Shown: positions 1 through 8,486 of the stretch, piece after piece | Layout: each line of letters opens with the position of its first letter | How positions within the stretch are numbered: the stretch's first letter is position 1 | NCBI GenBank assembly: GCA_944325355.1 | Contig: CALUZS010000002.1 | Coordinates: 248,001-312,000 of the forward strand | Length of the DNA stretch: 64,000 nt | Direction of reading: 5' to 3' | Origin: an uncultured Parabacteroides sp. | GTDB lineage: Bacteria > Bacteroidota > Bacteroidia > Bacteroidales > Tannerellaceae | Notes under the pieces: generated by a model | Told to the model about the DNA's origin: nothing | What the model saw: the letters and a program-made list of their open reading frames with translations, nothing else | Databases searched by the model: none | Position numbers and translations under genes: made by a program

Positions 1-2011
1 CCTTTTGGTGCTCGCAGGCGGTAGTGGGCGTTCGACATTGTATGCCGTTTACGATTTCTTTGAACGAATGGGCGGATGCCGTTATTTCTGGGACGGAGAT
101 ATTATTCCGAAGTCAGATTCCATACAGATGGAAGGCATCGATATCAAGGAGTCCCCGAGGTTCAGGTATCGCGGGTTGCGTTATTTCGCACACCGTAGTC
201 TGAGCCGTTTTCAAGCGGAACACTGGGGACGGAAAGAGTGGGAACAGGAAATCAACTGGATTTTGAAAAAACGATTGAACCTGTTCATGCTCCGTATAGG
301 AATGGACGATGTTTTTCAAAAAGCCTTTCCGGATATTGTCCCTTATCCGCCGGCAGACTCCACCTTGCCGGAAGCTTTGCCGCGCTCCTTTTATGACCGG
401 ACAACGGCATGGCCCTTACAGTACCGGGGGGAATTACGTAAACATATCTTGAGTTATGCAGCCGACCGTGAATTAATTCACCCGGAAGACATGGGAACGA
501 TGACACATTGGTACAGCTGTACACCGAAGGCTTTCCTTGAGACGGTGAAGCCTACCTTCAATCCTCAGTCGGGAGGCGCCTATTTGGGGAATCCGACAAA
601 TGCCGTATGGGATATACGTGATGACAAGAACCTGGAAAACTATTGGAAACTGACACAGGCGCATATCGATAATTATGGGCGTCCGGAGATGTTCCACACT
701 ATCGGTATAGCTGAGCGGGAGACTTTTAAGGACCGATCCGACAACCTGGAGATGAAACTGTATGCCTATCGCCGTATTATAAGCAAGTTGCGCGAGCATT
801 ACCCGACAGCGCCGGTTTTAATCGCTTCCTGGGATTTTTATCTGCCCGGATGGAAAGGTGAAGAAATCGAGAAACTGTTGAAGCAGTTAGACCCGACAAA
901 AACAATTATTTTGGATTATACATCCGATTTGCCGTCGAACAATTCGAATACACATTTTGAGAATTGGGGTGTGGTCAATAAGTTTCCTTACACTTTCGGC
1001 ATTTTCCATGCGTATGAGTGGGAAAATGAGCTGAGAGGATATTACGATTTAATAGAGAAACGTCTTCCTGTCGCAGCGGCGGATCCGATGTGTGTAGGTT
1101 TTGTCTACTGGCCGGAAACATCCCACAGTGATCCTTTGATGCTTGAGTTCTTTTCGCATAATTCCTGGAATCCGGATATATTGACTCCGGAGCGCATCCT
1201 GCCTGAATTTTGTTCCGACCGTTATGGAAAAGAATACGCAGGACAAATGTTGGATGCCTGGATGAAAACGATGCCCTTTATACGGCTGGCAGAAAAGCTT
1301 CCAGCGGTTTATAAAGATATTCCGGCTTTTTCAAAAAAACTGCTCGACGAAGAGCAGACGGCTGCTTACCGGGAAACGGTGGAAGAGGTTTTGCCGGTGA
1401 TGGAAAAGACACCGGAGTTGTTGCGGACGTTGTCTGGTTTGCCTTATGGCAAGGGAAACAAATTCATTGACCGGGACGTGATTGACCTTGCCCGGACTGT
1501 TGCAGGAAGGGCTTTTACGGTAGAACTTTATAATTATGCCGTGGCGCAATCTGATTTTCGCGTAGGGAAATGCAAGTTGTTGGCAGTGAAAAAGGCAGAA
1601 AAGCGTGTAAAAGCCATATTGTATGCATTAAGGGATATCCTTTCTTTGCATGATGATTATTCGATGAATGCGTCGATGCGCCAGATTGAGTCGGAGGGGC
1701 AACCGATTAATCCGGCTTTTGAACAAGCTTTGAAAGGAAATTCGGAAAATGATTATTGCCGTACTTATATCAGTGAGTATTTTGATTATTATTATATTCC
1801 GCAATTCGAGCATTATGCCAGAGAGATAAACAGGCAACTCCCAGGGAAAGACAACACTTTCCCGGATATCACGAAAATGGACATGCAATATATTGTGGAT
1901 GAATTTTATGAAAAGCCGTTGAAAGAGATGAAACCTTTAAGTTCCCTGCCCAGGACATACAGGTCTTATTGCAAAATTTTGCTGCATTTGGCGGATGATT
2001 TAGAGAAATAA
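1..2011 (+). CDS. GH89-like (alpha-N-acetylglucosaminidase-like) glycoside hydrolase, 5' end missing
   Basis: The reading frame is open to the left window edge, so the true start and signal peptide lie outside; at least 668 residues are visible. The first residues (GGSGRSTLYAVYDFFERMG) match the end of the small alpha/beta domain that precedes the catalytic barrel in GH20, GH67, GH84 and GH89 enzymes. What follows (RYFAHRSL near residue 59, KEWEQEINWILKKRLN near 78-93) resembles the start of the GH89 barrel. Later acidic motifs that could hold catalytic residues are IAERE (about 235-239) and VYWPE (about 367-371), and a W-rich strand (SWDFYLPGW) lies near 275. A GH89 enzyme would remove terminal alpha-GlcNAc from host or plant glycans. 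The family assignment is from motif resemblance only; a DUF4838-type hydrolase is the main alternative. It is followed by 74 bases and an independent promoter for glsA. Confidence 0.6.
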   Translation, partial: LLVLAGGSGRSTLYAVYDFFERMGGCRYFWDGDIIPKSDSIQMEGIDIKESPRFRYRGLRYFAHRSLSRFQAEHWGRKEWEQEINWILKKRLNLFMLRIGMDDVFQKAFPDIVPYPPADSTLPEALPRSFYDRTTAWPLQYRGELRKHILSYAADRELIHPEDMGTMTHWYSCTPKAFLETVKPTFNPQSGGAYLGNPTNAVWDIRDDKNLENYWKLTQAHIDNYGRPEMFHTIGIAERETFKDRSDNLEMKLYAYRRIISKLREHYPTAPVLIASWDFYLPGWKGEEIEKLLKQLDPTKTIILDYTSDLPSNNSNTHFENWGVVNKFPYTFGIFHAYEWENELRGYYDLIEKRLPVAAADPMCVGFVYWPETSHSDPLMLEFFSHNSWNPDILTPERILPEFCSDRYGKEYAGQMLDAWMKTMPFIRLAEKLPAVYKDIPAFSKKLLDEEQTAAYRETVEEVLPVMEKTPELLRTLSGLPYGKGNKFIDRDVIDLARTVAGRAFTVELYNYAVAQSDFRVGKCKLLAVKKAEKRVKAILYALRDILSLHDDYSMNASMRQIESEGQPINPAFEQALKGNSENDYCRTYISEYFDYYYIPQFEHYAREINRQLPGKDNTFPDITKMDMQYIVDEFYEKPLKEMKPLSSLPRTYRSYCKILLHLADDLEK

Positions 2012-2054
2012 CATTAAAAAAAGGGACTTTTATGATTTACTTAATTATTACATG

Positions 2055-2062
2055 TATCTTTG
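2055..2062 (+). promoter_or_regulatory. Bacteroidota -7 element for glsA-glsB
   Basis: TATCTTTG matches the TAnnTTTG consensus and lies 23 bases before the glsA ATG. No convincing TTTG -33 box is visible at the usual distance. Confidence 0.6.
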
Positions 2063-2085
2063 TTCCCCGGGTTATTGGAATATAA

Positions 2086-2910
2086 ATGACAGATAACGGA
2101 ATACAACGGATAGATATTGAGCAGGTTCTTCGGGAAAAGTCTCCATCATTGTCGAGAAAAATTCCAGGTTTCCTTATCAAGTATTTGGTCAGGACTATTC
2201 ACCAGGAAGAGTTGAATTATATTCTGGAAACTTTCCACCAATATGAGGGAGTTGAATTTATGAATAAGTTGGTGGAGTATTTCCATCTGGATTTGGAGCT
2301 TGTCAATCCCGAATATATGCCGGAAGAAGGGCGTTATATTTTTGTTTCTAACCATCCGTTAGGCGGACTTGACGGAATTTGTCTCTCGGCTGTGCTCGGA
2401 AATCGGTACAACGGTCGCATACGTTATCTGGTGAATGATTTATTGTTGTACATAAATAATCTGAAAACGATATTTGTGCCAATTAATAAATACGGAGCAC
2501 AAGGAAGGAAAAATGTTTCGTTGATAGAAGAAGCTTTTGCGTCCGAGAACCAAATTATAACTTTTCCGGCCGGTCTGTGTTCCCGTCGGATAAATGGCGT
2601 GATTACTGACTTTGAATGGAAAAAGTCTTTCGTTCAAAAAGCCGTAACTTACCAACGGGATGTCGTTCCTATCTATTTTGAAGGACGAAACTCGGAGTTT
2701 TTTTACCGTTTGACGAATATCAGGAAAAAGATAGGTATTAAGAAAAACATAGAATTAATCTATTTGCCGGATGAGATGTTCCGTTGCAAACAAAAAACAT
2801 TTCGGATTTATTTTGGAAAACCTATTCCGTGGGAGACTTTCCGGGATACCCGGAGGACGGCATTGGAATGGGCGCAGTGGGTAAAGGATATTTGTTATAA
2901 ATTAAAATGA
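2086..2910 (+). CDS. glsA: Glycine-lipid O-acyltransferase (PlsC/OlsA-like)
   Basis: The 274-residue protein belongs to the lysophospholipid acyltransferase family. The acyltransferase block is SNHPLGGLDG at residues 88-97, with His90 and Asp96 separated by five residues instead of the usual four. A second block, FPAGLCSRR near residue 160, corresponds to the substrate-phosphate motif. In Bacteroides the GlsA O-acyltransferase adds a second fatty acid to N-acyl-3-hydroxy-glycine to make diacylated glycine lipids. The gene lies 16 bases before a GNAT-like acyltransferase that fits GlsB, and this pairing is the main reason for the specific name. It acts at the inner face of the cytoplasmic membrane. 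A generic 1-acyl-sn-glycerol-3-phosphate acyltransferase is the alternative. Confidence 0.8.
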   Translation: MTDNGIQRIDIEQVLREKSPSLSRKIPGFLIKYLVRTIHQEELNYILETFHQYEGVEFMNKLVEYFHLDLELVNPEYMPEEGRYIFVSNHPLGGLDGICLSAVLGNRYNGRIRYLVNDLLLYINNLKTIFVPINKYGAQGRKNVSLIEEAFASENQIITFPAGLCSRRINGVITDFEWKKSFVQKAVTYQRDVVPIYFEGRNSEFFYRLTNIRKKIGIKKNIELIYLPDEMFRCKQKTFRIYFGKPIPWETFRDTRRTALEWAQWVKDICYKLK

Positions 2911-2926
2911 CTATAAGATAACATAT

Positions 2927-3949
2927 ATGCAAGATATTATACAGCCAGTATCAAGGGAAATCTTAAGAAGTGAACTGACAAAAGATAAATTATTGAGGAG
3001 CACCAATAAGTCGAGTAATGAGATTTATGTGGTTACTGCTCACGACTCGCCGAATGTAATGCAGGAAATCGGACGTCTTCGTGAAATAGCTTTCCGGTAT
3101 TATGGGGGAGGTTCTGGAAAATCTGTTGATATTGACGAATATGATACGATGGAAAACCCGTATCGTCAATTGGTTGTATGGAGCCCTGCCGATGAACAGA
3201 TATTGGGCGGATACCGTTTTTTGTGCGGTCCGGATATCCAATTTGACAAAAGCGGGAAACCGATTTTGGCGACGGCACATCTTTTTGATTTCTCGGATAA
3301 ATTTGTCAGGGATTATCTTCCCTATACGGTGGAGTTGGGACGTTCTTTTGTGACGTTGGAGTACCAGTCTACCCGTGCCGGCAGCAAAGGGCTGTTCGTC
3401 TTGGATAATTTGTGGGACGGGCTTGGAGCTTTGTCTGTGATAGCTCCGGATATGAAATATTTCTTTGGAAAAATGACGATGTACAATACGTATGACTTGG
3501 AAGCCCGTAACATGATTCTCTATTTTTTGGCGAAACATTTTCCGGATCCGGACAAATTGGTCGTACCGATAGAGCCGTTGCAGATTGAACAGGATTCCAA
3601 AGAGATGAAAGAACTCTTTGCCTTTGACGGTTTCAAAGAAGATTATCGCATATTGAACCAGGAAGTTCGCAAGCGGGGAATGAATGTTCCTCCACTGGTT
3701 AATGCATATATGAGCCTTTCCCCGAAGATGAAAGTTTTCGGGACGGCGATAAATCATGAGTTCGGTGAAGTTGAGGAGACAGGGATTTTGATTGCCATCA
3801 GCGAAATTTTGGAAGAGAAGAAAAAAAGGCACATAGAAACTTACGCGGAAGAGGAGTATTGTGACGCGCGCTTGATTCGTACCAATTTCCTCCGGAATAT
3901 ATTGAAATATCCATTTAGCAAGTTTAAAAAATTCCGCTCCTCCAATTAA
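2927..3949 (+). CDS. glsB: Glycine N-acyltransferase (OlsB/hemolysin-like GNAT)
   Basis: The 340-residue protein has the layout of the OlsB/hemolysin-type GNAT family: an N-terminal region with IGRLREIAFRYYGGGSG near residues 47-63, a central YTVELGRSFV block near 130-139 and a further FVLDNLWDGLGAL block near 153. GlsB of Bacteroides transfers a 3-hydroxyacyl chain from acyl-ACP to the amino group of glycine, the first step of glycine-lipid synthesis. OlsB does the same with ornithine in other phyla. It is cotranscribed with the preceding O-acyltransferase, 16 bases apart. The amino-acid substrate cannot be read from sequence; glycine is inferred from the phylum. Confidence 0.78.
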   Translation: MQDIIQPVSREILRSELTKDKLLRSTNKSSNEIYVVTAHDSPNVMQEIGRLREIAFRYYGGGSGKSVDIDEYDTMENPYRQLVVWSPADEQILGGYRFLCGPDIQFDKSGKPILATAHLFDFSDKFVRDYLPYTVELGRSFVTLEYQSTRAGSKGLFVLDNLWDGLGALSVIAPDMKYFFGKMTMYNTYDLEARNMILYFLAKHFPDPDKLVVPIEPLQIEQDSKEMKELFAFDGFKEDYRILNQEVRKRGMNVPPLVNAYMSLSPKMKVFGTAINHEFGEVEETGILIAISEILEEKKKRHIETYAEEEYCDARLIRTNFLRNILKYPFSKFKKFRSSN

Positions 3950-3975
3950 GTATTAATAATAGTAGTATTGTCATT

Positions 3976-3983
3976 TACATTTG
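3976..3983 (+). promoter_or_regulatory. -7 element for the DUF59 gene and lpxH
   Basis: TACATTTG matches TAnnTTTG and ends 20 bases before the ATG at 4004, giving a short leader. Confidence 0.5.
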
Positions 3984-4003
3984 CTTTATAAACGGAAAAT
4001 ACA

Positions 4004-4321
4004 ATGAATAATGAATTTCTTCAAGTGGAAGAAGCTATTGTAGCGATGCTGAAAACCGTATACGACCCGGAAATTCCTGTCAACGTATATGACTTGGGAT
4101 TGATTTACAAAGTTGATGTCGACAGTGAGAATAATGTGACAATTGATATGACGCTGACCGCACCGAACTGTCCGGCTGCCGATTTTATCCTGGAAGATAT
4201 CCGGATGAAAGTAGCATCGATTGAAGGAGTGAAAAATGTCGATGTCAATTTAGTGTTTGAGCCGGAATGGACAAAGGAAATGATGAGCGAGGAGGCAAAA
4301 CTGGAGTTAGGTTTTTTGTAA
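4004..4321 (+). CDS. MIP18/DUF59 family protein (SufT/PaaD-like Fe-S assembly factor)
   Basis: This is a single-domain MIP18 (DUF59) protein of 105 residues. The signature DPEIPVNVYDLGLIY is at about residues 24-38 and the conserved cysteine is in LTAPNCPAAD near 55. Relatives (SufT, PaaD, CIA2) help mature Fe-S proteins, and in Bacteroidota such stand-alone proteins are commonly annotated as SUF-system assembly factors. No suf genes lie nearby in this window, so the partner is unknown. It is followed directly by lpxH, whose ATG begins one base after the TAA stop, so the two are probably translated from one message. Confidence 0.88.
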   Translation: MNNEFLQVEEAIVAMLKTVYDPEIPVNVYDLGLIYKVDVDSENNVTIDMTLTAPNCPAADFILEDIRMKVASIEGVKNVDVNLVFEPEWTKEMMSEEAKLELGFL

Positions 4322-4322
4322 G

Positions 4323-5099
4323 ATGAATAGTATTCCCCGTACAAAAATATATTTTGCGTCAGATGCCCATCTGGGTTCTCGGTATCTGGAAGCCCCGTTG
4401 GTTACAGAAAAAAAACTCGTTGCCTGGTTGGACAGCATCAAATATGATGCAAAGGAGTTGTGGCTGCTTGGCGATATGTTTGATTATTGGTACGAATATA
4501 AATATGTAGTACCGAAGGGGCATGTACGTTTTTTGGGAAAACTGGCGGAGCTTTCCGATGTAGGTGTAGAGATACACATGTTTACCGGGAATCATGACAT
4601 CTGGATGTTTGATTATCTTCCACAGGAAATAGGAGCTATTATTCATCGGGAGCCACAGGTTGTGGACCTTTTGGGCAAACGTTTTTTCCTTGCGCATGGG
4701 GATGAGGTGGATCACCGGAGCTGGAGTTTCACGCTTATCCAGAAAATATTCCGGAACCGGATTTGCCAAATGTTGTATTCGTCAATTCATCCGCGCTGGA
4801 CTTTCGGTTTTGCGTTGAGATGGTCGTTAAGTAGCCGGAAGAAAGGATTAAAACAGCAGGAATATAATGAATATCAAGGAGAACAGTCGGAATATCTGAT
4901 TGATTTTGCCAAAAGGTATTTAAAACAGCACCCGGATATAAACTTTTTTATATTCGGTCATCGCCATGTAATGCTTGATTTGATGTTAAGCCGTTCCTCC
5001 CGTGTTCTTATTGCCGGGGATTGGATGAAACATTTCTCTTATATTGTATGGGATGGGACAGACCTTTTTATTGAACAATTTGAAATGGAAAATGTTTGA
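4323..5099 (+). CDS. lpxH: UDP-2,3-diacylglucosamine diphosphatase (lipid A synthesis)
   Basis: The 258-residue protein is a calcineurin-like metallophosphoesterase with all family motifs: SDAHLGS (13-19), LLGDMFDYW (about 48-56), GNHD (about 96-99), LAHGDEVD (about 124-131) and FGHRH (about 218-222). LpxH hydrolyses UDP-2,3-diacylglucosamine to lipid X and UMP at the cytoplasmic membrane, the fourth step of lipid A synthesis. Length and motif spacing fit the LpxH-like subfamily found in Bacteroidota. Its start follows the previous stop by one base. Together with glsAB it makes this corner of the window devoted to membrane lipids. Confidence 0.87.
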   Translation: MNSIPRTKIYFASDAHLGSRYLEAPLVTEKKLVAWLDSIKYDAKELWLLGDMFDYWYEYKYVVPKGHVRFLGKLAELSDVGVEIHMFTGNHDIWMFDYLPQEIGAIIHREPQVVDLLGKRFFLAHGDEVDHRSWSFTLIQKIFRNRICQMLYSSIHPRWTFGFALRWSLSSRKKGLKQQEYNEYQGEQSEYLIDFAKRYLKQHPDINFFIFGHRHVMLDLMLSRSSRVLIAGDWMKHFSYIVWDGTDLFIEQFEMENV

Positions 5100-5117
5100 A
5101 TGAAATAAATTTTCTTT

Positions 5118-5125
5118 TATATTTG
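5118..5125 (+). promoter_or_regulatory. -7 element for the ThuA-like gene
   Basis: TATATTTG fits TAnnTTTG; the transcript would have a leader of about 60 bases. Confidence 0.5.
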
Positions 5126-5189
5126 TGGTTGGGCTGTTGAAACAATAGCATTTAGTTGCATGTGAATCTTATAATACCATAAATATATT

Positions 5190-5978
5190 ATGACATTCAG
5201 GAAAATATATACATTATTGTTTTGCTTTTCTCTGTTGTTCTTGTTGTCTGCATCAGCTTTCGCACAAGACAAAGAAGCCTTGAAAGGGAAAAAAGTCCTT
5301 TTTGTTTGGGGAGGATGGGACGGTCATGAGCCGAAACAATGCTGCGATAAGTTGGTTCCTTGGTTAAAGTCAGAAGGGGCTGAAGTTATTGTTTCAAATA
5401 CTCTCGACAGTTATACGGATTCCGAATTAATGAGTTCGATCGATTTGATTATCCAGACATGGACAATGGGAAAACTCTCCGGCGAACAGGAAGCCGGTTT
5501 GCTGAATGCAATAAGGAATGGTGCAGGTATCGCCGGTTGGCATGGAGGGCTGGGCGATGCTTTCCGGGAAAATACAGAGTATCAGTTTATGGTTGGAGGA
5601 CAATGGGTCGCTCACCCGGGAGGTCATGTGAATTACCAAGTAAATATTATTGACCGCAGGGATGCTGTTACGAAAGAAATTAAAGATTTCCCGATACAGT
5701 CTGAACAATATTATGTACAAGTCGACCCGAATGTAAAGGTTTTGGCGACTACCACTTTCTCCGGCGAGCATAATTCATGGATAGACGGTGCAGTTATTCC
5801 TGTAGTTTGGAAGAAAACGTATGGAAAAGGCCGGGTTTTTTATTGCTCGTTGATACATTCGGCAAAAGAACTTGAAATACCTCAAGTAATGAAAATCATG
5901 CAGAGGGGTATTCGTTGGGCAGCTCTCAGCAAATATGCACCAGAAGAGAAATGGCTTTCGCCTGTTTATGCCCGTTAA
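5190..5978 (+). CDS. Secreted ThuA-like domain protein
   Basis: The protein has 262 residues and starts with a clear signal peptide (hydrophobic residues 9-23, cleavage after ASAFA). The rest is one ThuA-like domain, a class-I glutamine-amidotransferase-like fold: KKVLFVWGGWDGHEP near residues 30-44, GAGIAGWHGGLGDAF near 111-125 and the C-terminal GKGRVFYCSLIHSA near 213-226. ThuA was named for trehalose utilisation in rhizobia, but its biochemical role is not settled, and in Bacteroidota these proteins usually go with sugar oxidoreductases. Here it stands alone between its own promoter and a terminator. A periplasmic role in carbohydrate handling is an inference. Confidence 0.82.
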   Translation: MTFRKIYTLLFCFSLLFLLSASAFAQDKEALKGKKVLFVWGGWDGHEPKQCCDKLVPWLKSEGAEVIVSNTLDSYTDSELMSSIDLIIQTWTMGKLSGEQEAGLLNAIRNGAGIAGWHGGLGDAFRENTEYQFMVGGQWVAHPGGHVNYQVNIIDRRDAVTKEIKDFPIQSEQYYVQVDPNVKVLATTTFSGEHNSWIDGAVIPVVWKKTYGKGRVFYCSLIHSAKELEIPQVMKIMQRGIRWAALSKYAPEEKWLSPVYAR

Positions 5979-6027
5979 ATATTGGAACAGTTCTATTTTT
6001 TAATTAATAATAAAATTATCGTGTGGT

Positions 6028-6065
6028 AAAGGCAGTCTCTGTGAAGAAACTGCCTTTTCTTTTTT
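6028..6065 (+). terminator. Rho-independent terminator after the ThuA-like gene
   Basis: AAAGGCAGT (6028-6036) pairs with ACTGCCTTT (6049-6057), and a T-rich tail runs to 6065. Confidence 0.85.
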
Positions 6066-6110
6066 ATCCTATGATTAGTCCCTGCAAGCAAGGAAAGATA
6101 TTCGTTTTAT

Positions 6111-7310
6111 TTACTTGGATAATATGTTTAATGTATCCGATGCAATCATAAATTCTTCGTCGGTGGGAACTACAATGATTGTCACCTTGCTATCGGGGGT
6201 GCTTATTACAGCTTCTTCTCCCCTTAGCCCATCGTTTTTAGCGATGTCTATTTTCATGCCCATATATTCCATATCGAGACAAACATCCCGGCGTGTAGCC
6301 CATTGGTTTTCTCCTACGCCTCCGGTCCAAACCAGAATATCGCAGCCGCCCATTGCAGCGGCATAAGCGCCAATGTATTTCTTTATCCGGTAGTTGTAGA
6401 CTTTAAGAGCCATGATTGCCTTGGGATTTCCCGCTTTGACGGCAGCTTCTATTTCCCGCATGTCGGAGGAGACACCGGAAAGCCCGGCTACACCGCTTTT
6501 TTTATTGATAAGAACCGAAAGCCCGTTGGCATCCAAATGTTCTTTTTCCATAATGAAAGGAATTGCTCCAGCATCCACATCTCCGCAACGTGTTCCCATC
6601 AATAATCCTTCTGTTGGTGTTAAGCCCATTGTCGTGTCGATACATTTTCCGTTTTTAATAGCAGCGATAGAACCTCCATTACCTATATGGGCTGTAATAA
6701 TCCGTTGTTCTTCATAAGGGACTCCCAAGATGTCGCATGCCCGTTTAGATACATAACGGTGGCTTGTCCCGTGGAATCCGTAACGGCGGATACCGTATTT
6801 TTCATACAGTTCGTAAGGAAGCCCGTACATGTATGCGTAATCCGGCATGGTTTGGTGAAAAGCCGTGTCAAATACTGCTATTTGTGGAATGCCCGGAATT
6901 AAGTTTTCAATAGCATTGATTCCCTTTAAATTTGCAGGATTATGCAATGGGGCGAGTTCCGAGCACTCAATGATTTTCGCGATGACTTCTTTCGTTATTA
7001 AAACGCTGGATGCAAATTTTTCACCTCCGTGCACTACCCGGTGCCCGACGGCGTCAATTTCTTTGAAATCTTTGATGCACCCGTATTTCTCATCTGTCAA
7101 CACGTGCAAGATAAATTGGATTCCTTCCTGATGTTCCGGTATTTCTTTTTCTAGAATTACTTTTTCTCCATTTTTATCTGTTAGTTTTAAGAAAGAGCCG
7201 GGCAAGCCTATTTTCTCGATACCTCCTTGTGCCATGACATTGCCCGAAGTCATGTCGAACAATTTGTATTTAATAGAACTGCTTCCGCAGTTTAATACTA
7301 AAATCTTCAT
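6111..7310 (-). CDS. ackA: Acetate kinase
   Basis: The 399-residue protein matches the usual AckA length and the ASKHA fold. It begins with the substrate motif VLNCGSSSIKY and contains the second signature YGFHGTSHRYV near residue 178, followed by IGNGGS near 210. AckA converts acetyl phosphate and ADP to acetate and ATP in the cytoplasm, a main ATP-yielding step in fermentation. It lies 22 bases downstream of pta on the same strand, so the two form the classical acetyl-CoA to acetate operon, read from the promoter at 8391-8398. Confidence 0.97.
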   Translation of the reverse strand: MKILVLNCGSSSIKYKLFDMTSGNVMAQGGIEKIGLPGSFLKLTDKNGEKVILEKEIPEHQEGIQFILHVLTDEKYGCIKDFKEIDAVGHRVVHGGEKFASSVLITKEVIAKIIECSELAPLHNPANLKGINAIENLIPGIPQIAVFDTAFHQTMPDYAYMYGLPYELYEKYGIRRYGFHGTSHRYVSKRACDILGVPYEEQRIITAHIGNGGSIAAIKNGKCIDTTMGLTPTEGLLMGTRCGDVDAGAIPFIMEKEHLDANGLSVLINKKSGVAGLSGVSSDMREIEAAVKAGNPKAIMALKVYNYRIKKYIGAYAAAMGGCDILVWTGGVGENQWATRRDVCLDMEYMGMKIDIAKNDGLRGEEAVISTPDSKVTIIVVPTDEEFMIASDTLNILSK

Positions 7311-7332
7311 ATCTGTAACTGTTTTTTTGAGG

Positions 7333-8349
7333 TTATTGTTTTGCCGCTTTTAGCGTAATGGACTGGTTGCATGCGATAGCTACCATTTTATATACGTCAT
7401 CGACGGAGCATCCACGCGAAAGATCGTTTACTGGAGCTGCCATCCCTTGCAGAATAGGTCCCACAGCTTCAGCATTTCCCATGCGTTGTACGAGTTTGTA
7501 TGCGATGTTTCCGACTTCAAGCGTTGGGAAAACCAATACGTTGGCTTTACCTGCCACTTCGCTACCCGGAGCTTTTTGTGCAGCGACCTTCTCTACAATA
7601 GCAGCGTCTGCCTGGAGTTCTCCGTCAATGCAAAGTTCCGGAGCCATTTGTTTTGCCAGACGAGTTGCTTCGGTGACCTTGTCTACCATTTCATGTGAAG
7701 CACTTCCTTTTGTTGAGAAGCTTAACATGGCTACTTTCGGCTCCATTCCGATTAAGTTCCTTGCGGTATCAGCCGTAGCAATGGCAATGCTTGCCAATTC
7801 TTGTGCATTAGGGTTTGGCATTACGGCACAGTCAGCAAAGACAAGAACACCGTCTTTCCCGTATTGCGGTGTTTTTGTGAACATGATAAACGCTCCTGAT
7901 ACACAGCTTATGCCTGGAGCTGTTTTGATTATTTGCAGTGCCGGACGTAATACGTTACCGGTCGTGTTTTGAGCTCCGGCTATTTCACCGTCCGCATCTC
8001 CGGCTTTTATCATCAGGCATCCTAAGAATAGAGGATCTTCCACCAATATTGCGGCCTTTTCCGGAGTCATGCCTTTCTTTTGACGTAATTGGAATAACAA
8101 ATCGGCGTAAATTTTTTTCTTTGCATGATTCTGCGGGTCAACGATTGTTGCCTTTGAAATGTTTGCCAGCTTCCATTCTTCAGCCAAAAGGTTGATTTTT
8201 TCCGGTTTGCCGATTAGGATGATATCAGCTATGCCGTCGTTAATTAACCGGTCGGCTGCCTTTAATGTTCTTTCTTCTGTCCCCTCAGGAAGAACAATGC
8301 GCTGCCTGTTTGATTTAGCTCGCGCAATAATGTCTTGCATGAAATCCAT
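7333..8349 (-). CDS. pta: Phosphate acetyltransferase (short form)
   Basis: The 338-residue protein consists of the PTA_PTB catalytic domain only and lacks the N-terminal DRTGG/P-loop regulatory region of the long enterobacterial form. Motifs include VLPEGTEERTL at residues 19-29, GDADGEIAGAQNTTGNVLRP near 117-136 and MLSFSTKGSASH near 208. It interconverts acetyl-CoA plus phosphate and acetyl phosphate plus CoA. It is the first gene of the pta-ackA operon. Confidence 0.96.
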   Translation of the reverse strand: MDFMQDIIARAKSNRQRIVLPEGTEERTLKAADRLINDGIADIILIGKPEKINLLAEEWKLANISKATIVDPQNHAKKKIYADLLFQLRQKKGMTPEKAAILVEDPLFLGCLMIKAGDADGEIAGAQNTTGNVLRPALQIIKTAPGISCVSGAFIMFTKTPQYGKDGVLVFADCAVMPNPNAQELASIAIATADTARNLIGMEPKVAMLSFSTKGSASHEMVDKVTEATRLAKQMAPELCIDGELQADAAIVEKVAAQKAPGSEVAGKANVLVFPTLEVGNIAYKLVQRMGNAEAVGPILQGMAAPVNDLSRGCSVDDVYKMVAIACNQSITLKAAKQ

Positions 8350-8390
8350 AGAAAATATTTATTATTTCAGTAATTCAAATTATAACGCTA

Positions 8391-8425
8391 CAAAATTAGC
8401 GATTTTGCTATATAGACTTTGCAAA
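8391..8425 (-). promoter_or_regulatory. Promoter for pta-ackA
   Basis: On the minus strand a TAATTTTG -7 element (8391-8398) is preceded by a TTTG -33 box (8422-8425) 23 bases upstream. The gap between cdaA and pta holds nothing else that I recognise. Confidence 0.6.
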
Positions 8426-8486
8426 ACATTGGATATATTTTTATACAGGCATGGCAGCTTTTAATACTTTTAACTGATTTTATGGC

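Noticed and set aside
2990..3832. Open frame of 280 codons on the minus strand opposite glsB
   Set aside because: It is antisense to a well-supported gene, shows no family motifs and has basic, cysteine- and histidine-rich composition typical of shadow frames.
7358..7972. Open frame of 204 codons on the plus strand opposite pta
   Set aside because: Its composition (Ala/Ser/Thr-rich) is that of an antisense shadow of a conserved gene.
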